DNA of 42,642 bases. Source: Pseudomonas protegens (lineage in GTDB: Bacteria; Pseudomonadota; Gammaproteobacteria; Pseudomonadales; Pseudomonadaceae). Position numbers and translations under genes: made by a program. Shown one piece after another: positions 8,719 to 16,612 of the stretch (its first letter is position 1; every line of letters starts with the position of its first letter). The stretch covers positions 21,093-63,734 of the forward strand of contig NZ_MOAK01000015.1 in assembly GCF_003732485.1 (NCBI RefSeq). Direction: 5' to 3'. The notes beneath the pieces are model-generated. The model saw only the letters and a list, made by a program, of their open reading frames with translations. It was not told where the DNA came from and ran no database searches.

Positions 8719-9396
8719 ATGACTTTTTCCATCGTTGGACGCTGCGCCGAAACCGGCCAGCTGGGCATCGCCATCAGTTCTTCCAGCATCGCCGTGGGCG
8801 CACGCTGCCCCTGGGTGCGGGCCGGAGTGGGCGCGGTGGCGACCCAGAACGTCACCTTGCCGGCCCTGGGCCCGCAGATCCTCGACCTGCTGGAGGGCCA
8901 GAAGCTCGACCCGGCCAGCGCCCTGGATCGGGCCCTGGGCAGCAACGGCTGGAGCCAGTATCGCCAGGTCACGGTGATCGACAGCCAGGGCCGCACCGCG
9001 TTGTTCAGCGGCCAGCAAGCCCTGGGCCAGCACAACGCGGTGGCGGGGGAGCAGTGCGTGGCGGCCGGCAACCTGCTGGCAGGCCCGCAGGTGATCGAGG
9101 CCATGGTCCAGGCCTTTGAAAACACCCCGGGCATGCTGGTGGAGCGCCTGCTGGCGGCGATGCAGGCAGCGATGGCGGCGGGGGGCGAGGCGGGGCCGGT
9201 GCATTCGGCGGCGCTGAGCGTGGTGGACGACCTGACCTGGCCCATCGTCGACTTGCGGGTGGACTGGGCCGACGCCGACCCCATCGGCCAGCTCGCCGGC
9301 CTGTGGCAGGCCTACCGGCCGCAGATGCAGGACTACCTGACCCGCGCCCTGGACCCGACGGCGGCGCCCAGCTACGGAGTGCCGGGCAATGAGTGA
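8719..9396 (+). CDS. DUF1028 family protein (putative Ntn-hydrolase-like)
   Basis: The protein is 225 residues from the ATG at 8719, which has AGGGAG six bases upstream. An upstream GTG at 8677 is less likely. The start MTFSIVGRCAETGQLGIAIS and the blocks GARCPWVRAGVGAVATQ and NLLAGPQVIEAM are DUF1028 hallmarks. The family is widely predicted to adopt a proteasome-like N-terminal-nucleophile fold; if so, Thr2 would be the nucleophile after Met removal. That is inference, since no reaction is established for the family. It lies between a Rid protein and an M20 deacylase, overlapping the latter by 8 bp, so an amide-bond role fits the setting. Confidence 0.85.
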   Translation: MTFSIVGRCAETGQLGIAISSSSIAVGARCPWVRAGVGAVATQNVTLPALGPQILDLLEGQKLDPASALDRALGSNGWSQYRQVTVIDSQGRTALFSGQQALGQHNAVAGEQCVAAGNLLAGPQVIEAMVQAFENTPGMLVERLLAAMQAAMAAGGEAGPVHSAALSVVDDLTWPIVDLRVDWADADPIGQLAGLWQAYRPQMQDYLTRALDPTAAPSYGVPGNE

Positions 9397-10552
9397 ACAA
9401 TCGAGCCGCGAGTTGTTGGCGCGGCTGGTGGGCTTTGCCACGGTCAGCCGCGACTCCAACCTGGAGCTGATCGGCTTCATCCGCGATTACCTGGCCAGCC
9501 ATGGCGTGCACAGCGAGCTGATCTACAACCCGGAGCGGACCAAGGCCAACCTGTTTGCCAGCATCGGCCCCGAGGATCGTGGCGGTGTGGTGCTGTCCGG
9601 CCACACCGACGTGGTGCCGGTGGACGGCCAGGCCTGGAGCGTCGAGCCCTTTGTCCTCAGCGAGCGCGAAGGGCGCCTGTACGGCCGCGGTACCGCCGAC
9701 ATGAAAGGCTTTATTGCCTCGGTGCTGGCTGCGGTGCCGGGCTTGACCCGGCGCCGCTTGCGGCTGCCGGTGCACCTGGCCTTTTCCTATGACGAGGAGG
9801 TGGGGTGCCTGGGGGTGCGGCCGATGCTTGAACGAATGCAGCAGCGGCCGCACAAACCGCTGCTGTGCCTGATCGGCGAGCCCACCGAGCTGCGCCCGGT
9901 GCTCGGCCACAAGGGCAAGCTGGCCATGCGTTGCCAGGTGCGCGGCGCGGCCTGCCATTCCGCCTATGCGCCCTATGGGGTCAATGCCATCGAATACGCG
10001 GCGCGGCTGATCGGCAAGCTGGGGGAGATCGGCAGCCGCTTGGCGCAACCCGAGCACCACGACCCACGTTTCGATCCGCCGTTCTCCACGGTGCAGACGG
10101 GCACCATCCAGGGCGGTCGCGCCCTGAACATTGTGCCGGCCGAGTGCCAGTTCGATTTCGAGGTGCGCACCCTGCCGGGCTATGACGCCCAGGCAGTGGT
10201 GGACCAGTTGCAAGGCTATGCCCGGGAACAGCTGCTGCCGCAGATGCAGGCGGTGCAGGCCGACACCGGGATCGCCCTGCAACCTCTGAGTGCCTACCCG
10301 GGGTTGGCCACCGCTGCCGACAGCGAGGCCGCCGAACTGCTGGCGCTGCTCAGCGGCTCGCGGGAGTTCGGCACCGTGGCTTTCGGCACCGAGGGCGGGC
10401 TGTTCCACCAGGCCGGGATTCCCACGGTGGTCTGCGGCCCGGGCAGCATGGACCAGGGCCACAAGCCGGACGAGTTCATCAGCCTTGAGCAACTGCACGC
10501 CTGCGACGCCCTGTTGTTGCGCCTGGGCGACTGGCTGGAGCACCCGGCCTGA
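9389..10552 (+). CDS. M20-family deacylase, acetylornithine deacetylase (ArgE)-like
   Basis: This 387-residue metallohydrolase keeps the M20 active-site set. GHTDVVPVDG holds the metal His (about residue 72) and Asp, DMKG holds the bridging Asp, YDEEVGCLG holds the general-base Glu pair, GEPTE follows, and the C-terminal GPGSMDQGHKPDEF gives the last His. This pattern is that of N-acyl-amino-acid deacylases of the ArgE branch. The start overlaps the DUF1028 stop by 8 bp. True ArgE normally lies in an arginine locus, so in this catabolic unit the substrate is more likely an N-acyl or N-carbamoyl amine or amino acid. It is the last gene before a strong terminator. Confidence 0.84.
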   Translation: MSEQSSRELLARLVGFATVSRDSNLELIGFIRDYLASHGVHSELIYNPERTKANLFASIGPEDRGGVVLSGHTDVVPVDGQAWSVEPFVLSEREGRLYGRGTADMKGFIASVLAAVPGLTRRRLRLPVHLAFSYDEEVGCLGVRPMLERMQQRPHKPLLCLIGEPTELRPVLGHKGKLAMRCQVRGAACHSAYAPYGVNAIEYAARLIGKLGEIGSRLAQPEHHDPRFDPPFSTVQTGTIQGGRALNIVPAECQFDFEVRTLPGYDAQAVVDQLQGYAREQLLPQMQAVQADTGIALQPLSAYPGLATAADSEAAELLALLSGSREFGTVAFGTEGGLFHQAGIPTVVCGPGSMDQGHKPDEFISLEQLHACDALLLRLGDWLEHPA

Positions 10553-10600
10553 ACCGGATGTGCTCAACCCAGGCTCCCTCGCCGTGGGACAGTGCCCATT

Positions 10601-10634
10601 CGCCGCCATCCGGACCTCCGGATGGCGGCGTTTT
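10601..10634 (+). terminator. Rho-independent terminator after the M20 gene
   Basis: A perfect 13-bp stem (10601-10613 and 10618-10630, arm CGCCGCCATCCGG) closes a 4-base loop and is followed by TTTT. It lies 48 bases after the M20 stop and separates the two catabolic transcription units. Confidence 0.88.
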
Positions 10635-10664
10635 GCGTGGGGCGCCAGGCCGTCTGGTTGCAGA

Positions 10665-10728
10665 GCTTTTTCATGGGACTCGAACATATTTTTAGTATTT
10701 TTCCTCCGGCCCGCTGTGACGCACCATC
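10665..10728 (+). promoter_or_regulatory. Shared promoter/operator architecture, copy 2 (dehydrogenase unit)
   Basis: GCTTTTTC at 10665-10672, TTTTTAGTATTTTTCCT at 10689-10705 and CGCACCATC at 10720-10728 repeat the blocks of 6772-6835 at identical offsets (24 and 31 bases). A short CGARCA patch upstream of the AT-rich block is also shared. The region sits between a terminator and the aldehyde dehydrogenase start (GTG 10783), where a promoter is needed. Conservation between otherwise unrelated spacers suggests one regulator controls both units. Confidence 0.66.
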
Positions 10729-10782
10729 GCTCTGGACCCAATAACCAGCAGGCCGTCGCAACGGCCGATGAGGGAGTGCAGC

Positions 10783-12273
10783 GTGTTCGATCTCGGTTAC
10801 TGGCAGCAGCGGGCTGCCCGACAAACATTCATTGACCAGGCGCTGATCGGCGGCCAGCGGTTGTCCGCCGAATCCGGCGCTACCTTCGATGCCATCAACC
10901 CGGCCACCCGCCAGGTGCTGGCCCGGGTCAGCGCCTGTGGCGCAGCCGAGGTGGACCTGGCGGTGGCCGCCGCGCGCCGGGCCTTCGAGCACGGGCCCTG
11001 GGCGCGCATGGCCCCGGTGGAGCGCAAGAAGGTCCTGCTGCGCCTGGCCGAGCTGATGCTGGCCCACCGCGAGGAACTGGCCCTGCTGGACAGCCTGAAC
11101 ATGGGCAAGCCGGTGATGGACGCCTGGAACATCGACGTGCCCGGCGCGGCCAATGTCTTCGCCTGGTACGCCGAAAGCATCGACAAGCTCTACGATCAGG
11201 TGGCTCCCGGCGCCCGCAACAGCCACGCCAGCATCAGCCGCGTGCCCCTGGGGGTGATCGGCGCGGTGGTGCCCTGGAACTTCCCCCTGGACATGGCCGC
11301 CTGGAAGCTGGCGCCGGCCCTGGCGGTGGGCAACTCGGTGGTGCTCAAGCCCGCCGAGCAGTCGCCGTTCTCGGCGCTGCGCCTGGCCGAACTGGCCCTG
11401 GAGGCCGGTTTGCCGGAAGGCGTGCTCAACGTGGTGCCGGGCCTGGGCAGCGAAGCCGGACGGGCCCTGGGACTGCACCCGGACGTGGATTGCCTGGTGT
11501 TCACCGGCTCCACCGAGGTGGGCAAGTTCTTCATGCAGTATTCGGCGCAGTCCAACCTCAAGCAGGTCTGGCTCGAATGCGGAGGCAAGAGCCCGAACCT
11601 GGTGTTCGACGACTGCCAGGACCTGGACCTGGCCGCAGAGAAGGCCGCCTTCGGCATCTTCTTCAACCAGGGCGAGGTGTGTTCCGCCAACTCGCGGCTG
11701 CTGGTGCAGCGCAGCATCCATGAACAGTTTGTGGAACGCCTCAAGGCCAAGGCCCGGGACTGGCGGCCGGGCAACCCGCTGGACCCGGCCAGCCGTGCCG
11801 GGGCCATGGTCGACGCGCGCCAGACTGCCAGCGTCATGGGGCATATCGCGGCGGCCCTGGAGCAGGGCGCGCAACTGGCCTGTGGCGGCCGGCAACTGAG
11901 CATCGATGGCAGCGACAACTACATCGAGCCGACCATCCTCACCGGCGTGGGCCCGGCGATGGCCATCGCCCGGGAAGAAGTGTTCGGCCCGGTGCTGGCG
12001 GTGACGCCGTTCGACGACGAGGAGCAGGCCATTGCACTGGCCAATGACAGCGTCTACGGCCTGGCCGCCTCGCTGTGGAGCGACGACCTCAACCGCGCCC
12101 ACCGGGTCGCCGGGCGCTTGCGGGCCGGCACGGTGTCGGTCAATACCGTGGATGCCCTGGACGTCACCGTGCCGTTTGGCGGTGGCCGGCAGTCGGGGTT
12201 CGGTCGCGACCTGTCGCTGCATGCCTTCGACAAGTACACCCAACTGAAAACCACCTGGTTCCAGCTGCGCTGA
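10783..12273 (+). CDS. Aldehyde dehydrogenase, PuuC/KauB-like
   Basis: This NAD(P)-dependent aldehyde dehydrogenase is 496 residues from GTG 10783. An ATG at 10768 is possible, but AGGGAG at 10771-10776 sits six bases before the GTG and lies inside the longer frame. Family motifs are VPWNFPLDMAAWKLAPAL, FTGSTEVGK, the catalytic Glu in LECGGKSPNL (about residue 265) and the catalytic Cys in NQGEVCSANSRL (about residue 300). The sequence resembles the gamma-glutamyl-aminobutyraldehyde / omega-aminoaldehyde dehydrogenases of polyamine catabolism. With the permease and aminotransferase downstream, it probably oxidises the aldehyde made by transamination. The exact substrate is not shown. Confidence 0.88.
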   Translation: MFDLGYWQQRAARQTFIDQALIGGQRLSAESGATFDAINPATRQVLARVSACGAAEVDLAVAAARRAFEHGPWARMAPVERKKVLLRLAELMLAHREELALLDSLNMGKPVMDAWNIDVPGAANVFAWYAESIDKLYDQVAPGARNSHASISRVPLGVIGAVVPWNFPLDMAAWKLAPALAVGNSVVLKPAEQSPFSALRLAELALEAGLPEGVLNVVPGLGSEAGRALGLHPDVDCLVFTGSTEVGKFFMQYSAQSNLKQVWLECGGKSPNLVFDDCQDLDLAAEKAAFGIFFNQGEVCSANSRLLVQRSIHEQFVERLKAKARDWRPGNPLDPASRAGAMVDARQTASVMGHIAAALEQGAQLACGGRQLSIDGSDNYIEPTILTGVGPAMAIAREEVFGPVLAVTPFDDEEQAIALANDSVYGLAASLWSDDLNRAHRVAGRLRAGTVSVNTVDALDVTVPFGGGRQSGFGRDLSLHAFDKYTQLKTTWFQLR

Positions 12274-12366
12274 GCGCTGTGAACCCTCTGCGGCGCCGGG
12301 CTGGCGCCGCTGCACCTGCCGCCCCGGCGGCAGGCCCACAACAACAATAAGAACGGAGTGCGTGCC

Positions 12367-13815
12367 ATGACTGCAAATCTCTCCACGGGGGCCTTGAGCC
12401 CCACCAACAAGGGCGGCCTGCGCCGGGTCCTGGGCCTGGGTTCACTGGTCTCGGTGGCTGTCGGCCTGGTGGTGTCCCAGGGGGTGATGGTGCTGATGCT
12501 GCAAGGGGCGGGGATGGCCGGGCTGGGCTTCTTCATCCCGCTGCTGCTGGCCTACCTGCTGGCCCTGACCTATGCCCTGTCGTTTTCCGAACTGGCGCTG
12601 ATGGTGCCCCGGGCCGGCAGCCTGAGCAGCTACACCGAGGTGGCCATCGGGCATTTTCCGGCGATCCTCGCGACCTTCTCCGGCTACATGGTGGTGGCGA
12701 TGTTCGCCCTGTCCGCCGAGCTGCTGCTTCTGGACCTGATCATCGGCAAGGTCTACCCCGGCGCGTTGCCGCCGATGCTGGTGGCCTATGGGGTACTCGG
12801 GGTGTTCACCTTGCTCAACCTGTTTGGCATCGACGTCTTCGCCAAGCTGCAGACGGTGCTGGCGGTGGTGATGGTGGTGATCCTGCTGACCCTGGGCCTG
12901 GGCGCCGTGAGCAGTGCCCAGGCCGACCTGCAACTGCCCCTGGACCAGGGCTGGAACCCCTTGCAAGTCGGCGCCCTGGCGCTGGCGGCCATGGCCATCT
13001 GGGGCTTTGTCGGTGCCGAGTTCGTCTGCCCGCTGGTGGAGGAAACCCGCAACCCGGAGCGCAATATCCCGCGTTCGATGATCATCGGCCTGAGCGTGAT
13101 CTTCCTGGTGATTACCCTCTATTGCCTGGGTGCCTTGCTCTGTGTGCCGCGGGCGCAACTGGCCAGCGATCCGCTGCCGCATTTCCTGTTCGCCACCACG
13201 GTGTTCGGCGAGGCCGGCAAGCTGTTCCTGGTGGGGGCGGTGATCACTGCCACCTGCAGCACGGTCAACTCGTCCCTGGCGGCGCTGCCGCGGATGCTCT
13301 ATGGCATGGCCCAGAACGGCCAGGCCTTTCCCCAGTTCAAGCGCTTGAGCCCCCGTGGCCGTACGCCCTGGGTGGCGGTGCTGTTCGTGGCGGCGCTGAC
13401 CGGGCTGCCGATCCTGCTGCTGGGCCAGGACCCGGATTCCATCAGCCTGCTGCTGTTGGCCGCCGCCCTGGCGTGGCTGCTGGCCTATATCGTCGTGCAC
13501 ATCGACGTGATTGCCCTGCGCCGCCGCTACCCCGATGCGCCACGGCCGTTCCGCTCGCCGTTCTACCCCTGGCCCCAGGTGCTGGGTATCGTCGGCATGC
13601 TGTTTGCGATCTACCACGTTTCCCCATCCCCCGAGATGACCGCGCGGATCTTCGGCAGTGCCGGCGTGGTGCTGGGGGTGATTTCGCTGATCGCCGTGGT
13701 CTGGATCAAGCTGGTGATGCGCAAGCCGCTGTTCGTTCCCGAACCGCTGCTGCCCGGCGAACCGACCCTGGCAACCCAACCTTCCCTTGAACCCGCCTAC
13801 CGTGCAGGAGAATGA
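12367..13815 (+). CDS. APC-superfamily amino acid/polyamine permease
   Basis: The protein is 482 residues from ATG 12367 (ACGGAG upstream; a GTG at 12358 is the alternative). About twelve hydrophobic segments are visible, starting with LGLGSLVSVAVGLVVSQGVMV, whose first helix carries the broken glycine-rich stretch expected for APC transporters. The motif FVGAEFVCPLVEETRNPERNIP between helices is characteristic of the superfamily. It is an inner-membrane importer, most likely for an amino acid or amine that feeds the flanking dehydrogenase and aminotransferase. Its stop lies just before the aminotransferase ATG, so translation is coupled. Confidence 0.86.
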   Translation: MTANLSTGALSPTNKGGLRRVLGLGSLVSVAVGLVVSQGVMVLMLQGAGMAGLGFFIPLLLAYLLALTYALSFSELALMVPRAGSLSSYTEVAIGHFPAILATFSGYMVVAMFALSAELLLLDLIIGKVYPGALPPMLVAYGVLGVFTLLNLFGIDVFAKLQTVLAVVMVVILLTLGLGAVSSAQADLQLPLDQGWNPLQVGALALAAMAIWGFVGAEFVCPLVEETRNPERNIPRSMIIGLSVIFLVITLYCLGALLCVPRAQLASDPLPHFLFATTVFGEAGKLFLVGAVITATCSTVNSSLAALPRMLYGMAQNGQAFPQFKRLSPRGRTPWVAVLFVAALTGLPILLLGQDPDSISLLLLAAALAWLLAYIVVHIDVIALRRRYPDAPRPFRSPFYPWPQVLGIVGMLFAIYHVSPSPEMTARIFGSAGVVLGVISLIAVVWIKLVMRKPLFVPEPLLPGEPTLATQPSLEPAYRAGE

Positions 13816-13817
13816 CC

Positions 13818-15230
13818 ATGAGCACCTCCAACCAACAGCCGCAGCCGGCCGCGCCCCGCAGCACCCAGGACTACCAGGCCGCCGACGCCGCGCACCATAT
13901 CCATGCCTTCCTCGACCAGAAGGCGCTGAACGCCGAGGGCCCGCGGGTGATCGTCCGCGGTGAGGGCCTGCACCTGTGGGACAACGACGGCAAGCGCTAC
14001 CTGGACGGCATGTCCGGCCTGTGGTGCACCAACCTGGGCTATGGCCGCAAGGACCTGGCCGCTGCCGCCAGCGCCCAGCTGGAGCAATTGCCGTACTACA
14101 ACATGTTCTTCCACACCACCCACCCGGCGGTGGTGGAGCTGTCCGAGTTGCTGTTCAGCCTGCTGCCCGGGCACTACAGCCACGCCATCTACACCAACTC
14201 CGGTTCCGAGGCCAACGAGGTGCTGATCCGCAGCGTGCGCCGCTACTGGCAGATCCTCGGCCAGCCGCAGAAGAAGGTGATGATCGGCCGCTGGAATGGC
14301 TACCACGGCTCGACCCTGGCAGCCACGGCCCTGGGCGGGATGAAGTTCATGCATGACATGGGCGGGTTGATCCCGGACGTGGCGCACATCGACGAACCCT
14401 ACTGGTTCGCCCACGAAGGCAACCTGACACCCGCCGAGTTCGGCCTGCGCTGCGCCCGCCAACTGGAGCAGAAGATCCTCGAACTGGGGGCCGAGAATGT
14501 CGCCGGTTTCATCGCCGAGCCGTTCCAGGGCGCGGGCGGCATGATCTTCCCGCCGGAAAGCTACTGGCCCGAGATCCAGCGCATCTGCCGCCAGTACGAC
14601 GTGCTGCTGTGTGCCGACGAAGTGATCGGTGGTTTCGGCCGTACCGGGGAGTGGTTCGCCCACCAGCACTTCGGTTTCGAGCCCGATACCCTGTCCATCG
14701 CCAAGGGCCTGACCTCGGGCTACATCCCCATGGGCGGCCTGGTGCTGAGCAAGCGCATTGCCCAGGTGCTGGTGGAGCAGGGCGGGGTGTTCGCTCACGG
14801 CCTGACCTACTCCGGGCACCCGGTAGCGGCCGCCGTGGCCATCGCCAACCTCAAGGCCCTGCGCGATGAAGGGGTGGTGAGCCAGGTCAAGAACGATACC
14901 GGCCCCTACCTGCAGCAATGCCTGCGTGAAGTGTTCGGCAACCATCCGTTGATCGGCGAGATCCAGGGCACCGGGCTGGTGGCGGCGTTGCAGTTCGCCG
15001 AGGACAAGGCCAGCCGCAAGCGTTTCGCCAACGAGAACGACATCGCCTGGCGCTGCCGCACCCTGGGCTTCGAAGAGGGGGTGATCATTCGCTCGACCTT
15101 CGGGCGGATGATCATGGCCCCGGCCCTGGTGGCCAGCCGTGGCGACATTGACGAGCTGGTGGACAAGACCCGCCGCGCAGTGGAACGCACCGCCGGGGAA
15201 ATCGAGGCGGGCACCCTGCCCAAGGCCTGA
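13818..15230 (+). CDS. Class-III PLP aminotransferase (omega-amine:pyruvate type)
   Basis: This 470-residue protein is a fold-type I, class-III aminotransferase. The second ATG (13818) is chosen because CAGGAG at 13804-13809 is 8 bases from it but only 2 from the ATG at 13812. Motifs are NSGSEANEVLIR for phosphate binding, WNGYHGSTLAATALGG, the cofactor Asp in CADEVIGGFGRTG and the PLP lysine in SIAKGLTSGYIPMGG (about residue 296). It resembles putrescine:pyruvate and other omega-amine aminotransferases such as SpuC. It would convert a terminal amine to the aldehyde that the upstream dehydrogenase oxidises. It is the last gene of the unit. Confidence 0.88.
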   Translation: MSTSNQQPQPAAPRSTQDYQAADAAHHIHAFLDQKALNAEGPRVIVRGEGLHLWDNDGKRYLDGMSGLWCTNLGYGRKDLAAAASAQLEQLPYYNMFFHTTHPAVVELSELLFSLLPGHYSHAIYTNSGSEANEVLIRSVRRYWQILGQPQKKVMIGRWNGYHGSTLAATALGGMKFMHDMGGLIPDVAHIDEPYWFAHEGNLTPAEFGLRCARQLEQKILELGAENVAGFIAEPFQGAGGMIFPPESYWPEIQRICRQYDVLLCADEVIGGFGRTGEWFAHQHFGFEPDTLSIAKGLTSGYIPMGGLVLSKRIAQVLVEQGGVFAHGLTYSGHPVAAAVAIANLKALRDEGVVSQVKNDTGPYLQQCLREVFGNHPLIGEIQGTGLVAALQFAEDKASRKRFANENDIAWRCRTLGFEEGVIIRSTFGRMIMAPALVASRGDIDELVDKTRRAVERTAGEIEAGTLPKA

Positions 15231-15276
15231 TCGGGGGAGCGGCGCGGAGAAATCCGCGCCGACGGGGACAGCCATG

Positions 15277-15311
15277 GCCCGCGCCGGCGTCTTGCTCTTG
15301 CCGGCGCGGGC
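15277..15311. terminator. Hairpin between convergent genes, likely bidirectional terminator
   Basis: A perfect 12-bp stem (15277-15288 and 15300-15311, arm GCCCGCGCCGGC) with an 11-base loop lies between the aminotransferase stop and the convergent binding-protein stop. It lacks a clean T-run on either side, so termination may be weak or factor-assisted. Confidence 0.65.
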
Positions 15312-15317
15312 TGTTGC

Positions 15318-16451
15318 CTACAGCCCGGCGTTTTCCGCCGCTACGCTTTTCGGCTTGCCGTAGTGCCATTCATAGACCACGAACTTGAAGTCCTTGAGGT
15401 CGCCTTTCTCGTCGAAGCTCAGGTCGCCGGTGGGGGTCTTGAAGGTGCCGGCGTGGATTGCCTCGGCGACTTTCTCCGGGTCTTCGCTCTTGGCCGCGGC
15501 GATGGCCCCGGCAATCACTTCCACCGCCGAGTAGGACGGCAGCACGAACGGGCCGCTGGGGTTTTCCTTCTTGGCTTCGAAGGCTTCCACCAGGGCCTTG
15601 TTGGCCGGGTCCTGGTCGAAGGACTTGGGCAGGGTCACCAGCATGCCTTCGGAAGCGTCCTTGGCGATCTGCGAGATCGAGTCGTTGCCCACGCCTTCAG
15701 GGCCCATGAAGCGTGCGGTCAGGCCCTTTTCCTTGGCCTGGCGCAGCAGCAGGCCCATTTCCGGGTGGTAGCCGCCGAAGTACACGAAGTCGACATTGGC
15801 CTGCTTGAGCTTGGCCAGGATCGACGAGTAGTCGCGCTCGCCGACGTTGATGCCTTCGAACATCGCCACCTTGATGCCTTCCTTGCCGAGGATGTCCTTG
15901 ACCGAGCTGGCGATGCCTTCACCGTACTGCTGCTTGTCGTGCAGCACCGCCACATTGGCCGGTTTCAGCTGAGCGATGTAGCGTGCCGCCGCCGGGCCCT
16001 GGGCGTTGTCCAGGCCGATGGTGCGGAACACCATCTTGTAGCCCCGGGCGGTGAGCTCGGGGCTGGTGGCGGCCGGGGTAATCATCACGATGCCTTCGTC
16101 TTCGTAGATGTCGGACGCCGGCTGGGTGGAGCTGGAGCACAGGTGTCCGACCACGAACTTGACGCCGTCATTCACCACTTTGTTGGCCACGGCCACCGCT
16201 TGCTTGGGGTCGCAGGCATCGTCGTATTCCACGGCCACCAGTTGCTTGCCGTCGACGCCACCCTTGGCGTTGATCTGCTCGATGGCCATGCGCGCGCCGC
16301 TGAACTGCATGTCTCCGTATTGCGCCACCGGGCCGGTCTTGGCCCCGGCGATGCCGATCCTGATGCTGTCGGCTGCCAGGGAATGGCAGGCGAGGCCGGC
16401 AAGAATCATGGCGCTGAGCAGTTGGGTGGCTTTGTTATTGATACGACTCAT
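15318..16451 (-). CDS. Branched-chain amino acid ABC transporter binding protein, BraC/LivJ-like (orphan)
   Basis: The protein is 377 residues from ATG 16451 (AGGAG upstream). A longer frame from 16616 runs through tandem repeats and is rejected. It has a signal peptide (MILAGLACHSLAA) and then SIRIGIAGAKTGPVAQYGDMQFSGA, the standard start of LIV-type periplasmic binding proteins. A cysteine pair (DDACDPKQ and GHLCSSS) matches the family disulfide. It resembles BraC of Pseudomonas, but no permease or ATPase genes adjoin, so it must borrow another transporter's membrane parts. It is on the same strand as mdeA, 161 bp downstream, and might carry methionine or a related amino acid; that is inferred. 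Confidence 0.87.
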   Translation of the reverse strand: MSRINNKATQLLSAMILAGLACHSLAADSIRIGIAGAKTGPVAQYGDMQFSGARMAIEQINAKGGVDGKQLVAVEYDDACDPKQAVAVANKVVNDGVKFVVGHLCSSSTQPASDIYEDEGIVMITPAATSPELTARGYKMVFRTIGLDNAQGPAAARYIAQLKPANVAVLHDKQQYGEGIASSVKDILGKEGIKVAMFEGINVGERDYSSILAKLKQANVDFVYFGGYHPEMGLLLRQAKEKGLTARFMGPEGVGNDSISQIAKDASEGMLVTLPKSFDQDPANKALVEAFEAKKENPSGPFVLPSYSAVEVIAGAIAAAKSEDPEKVAEAIHAGTFKTPTGDLSFDEKGDLKDFKFVVYEWHYGKPKSVAAENAGL

Positions 16452-16484
16452 ATGTTGTTCCACTCCTGTGGGTAACGGTTCAAA

Positions 16485-16536
16485 GGGTGTTGCGGGTGTT
16501 GCGGGTGTTGCGGATGTTGCGTGGATGCGTGGATGC
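16485..16536. repeat. Short tandem repeat, 9-bp then 8-bp units
   Basis: Three exact copies of GGGTGTTGC and one GGATGTTGC run head to tail from 16485 to 16520, followed by two copies of GTGGATGC (16521-16536). The array lies in the spacer between mdeA and the binding-protein gene, 34 bases from the latter's ATG, in its untranslated leader. Copy number may vary between strains. Confidence 0.85.
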
Positions 16537-16612
16537 GTGAGGCGCCGCAGACAGCGACGCATCGACAACTCGGGGTTGTAGGCCGGACAGCCCGGGGCGG
16601 CGTTGACCCCGC

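Noticed and set aside
12442..13779. A 445-codon antisense frame over the APC permease
   Set aside because: Its product is extremely rich in His and Gln, typical of antisense to Leu-rich membrane genes. It has no ribosome site.
16485..16536. CRISPR-like array
   Set aside because: The units are 8-9 bp and head to tail with no spacers, so this is a simple tandem repeat.
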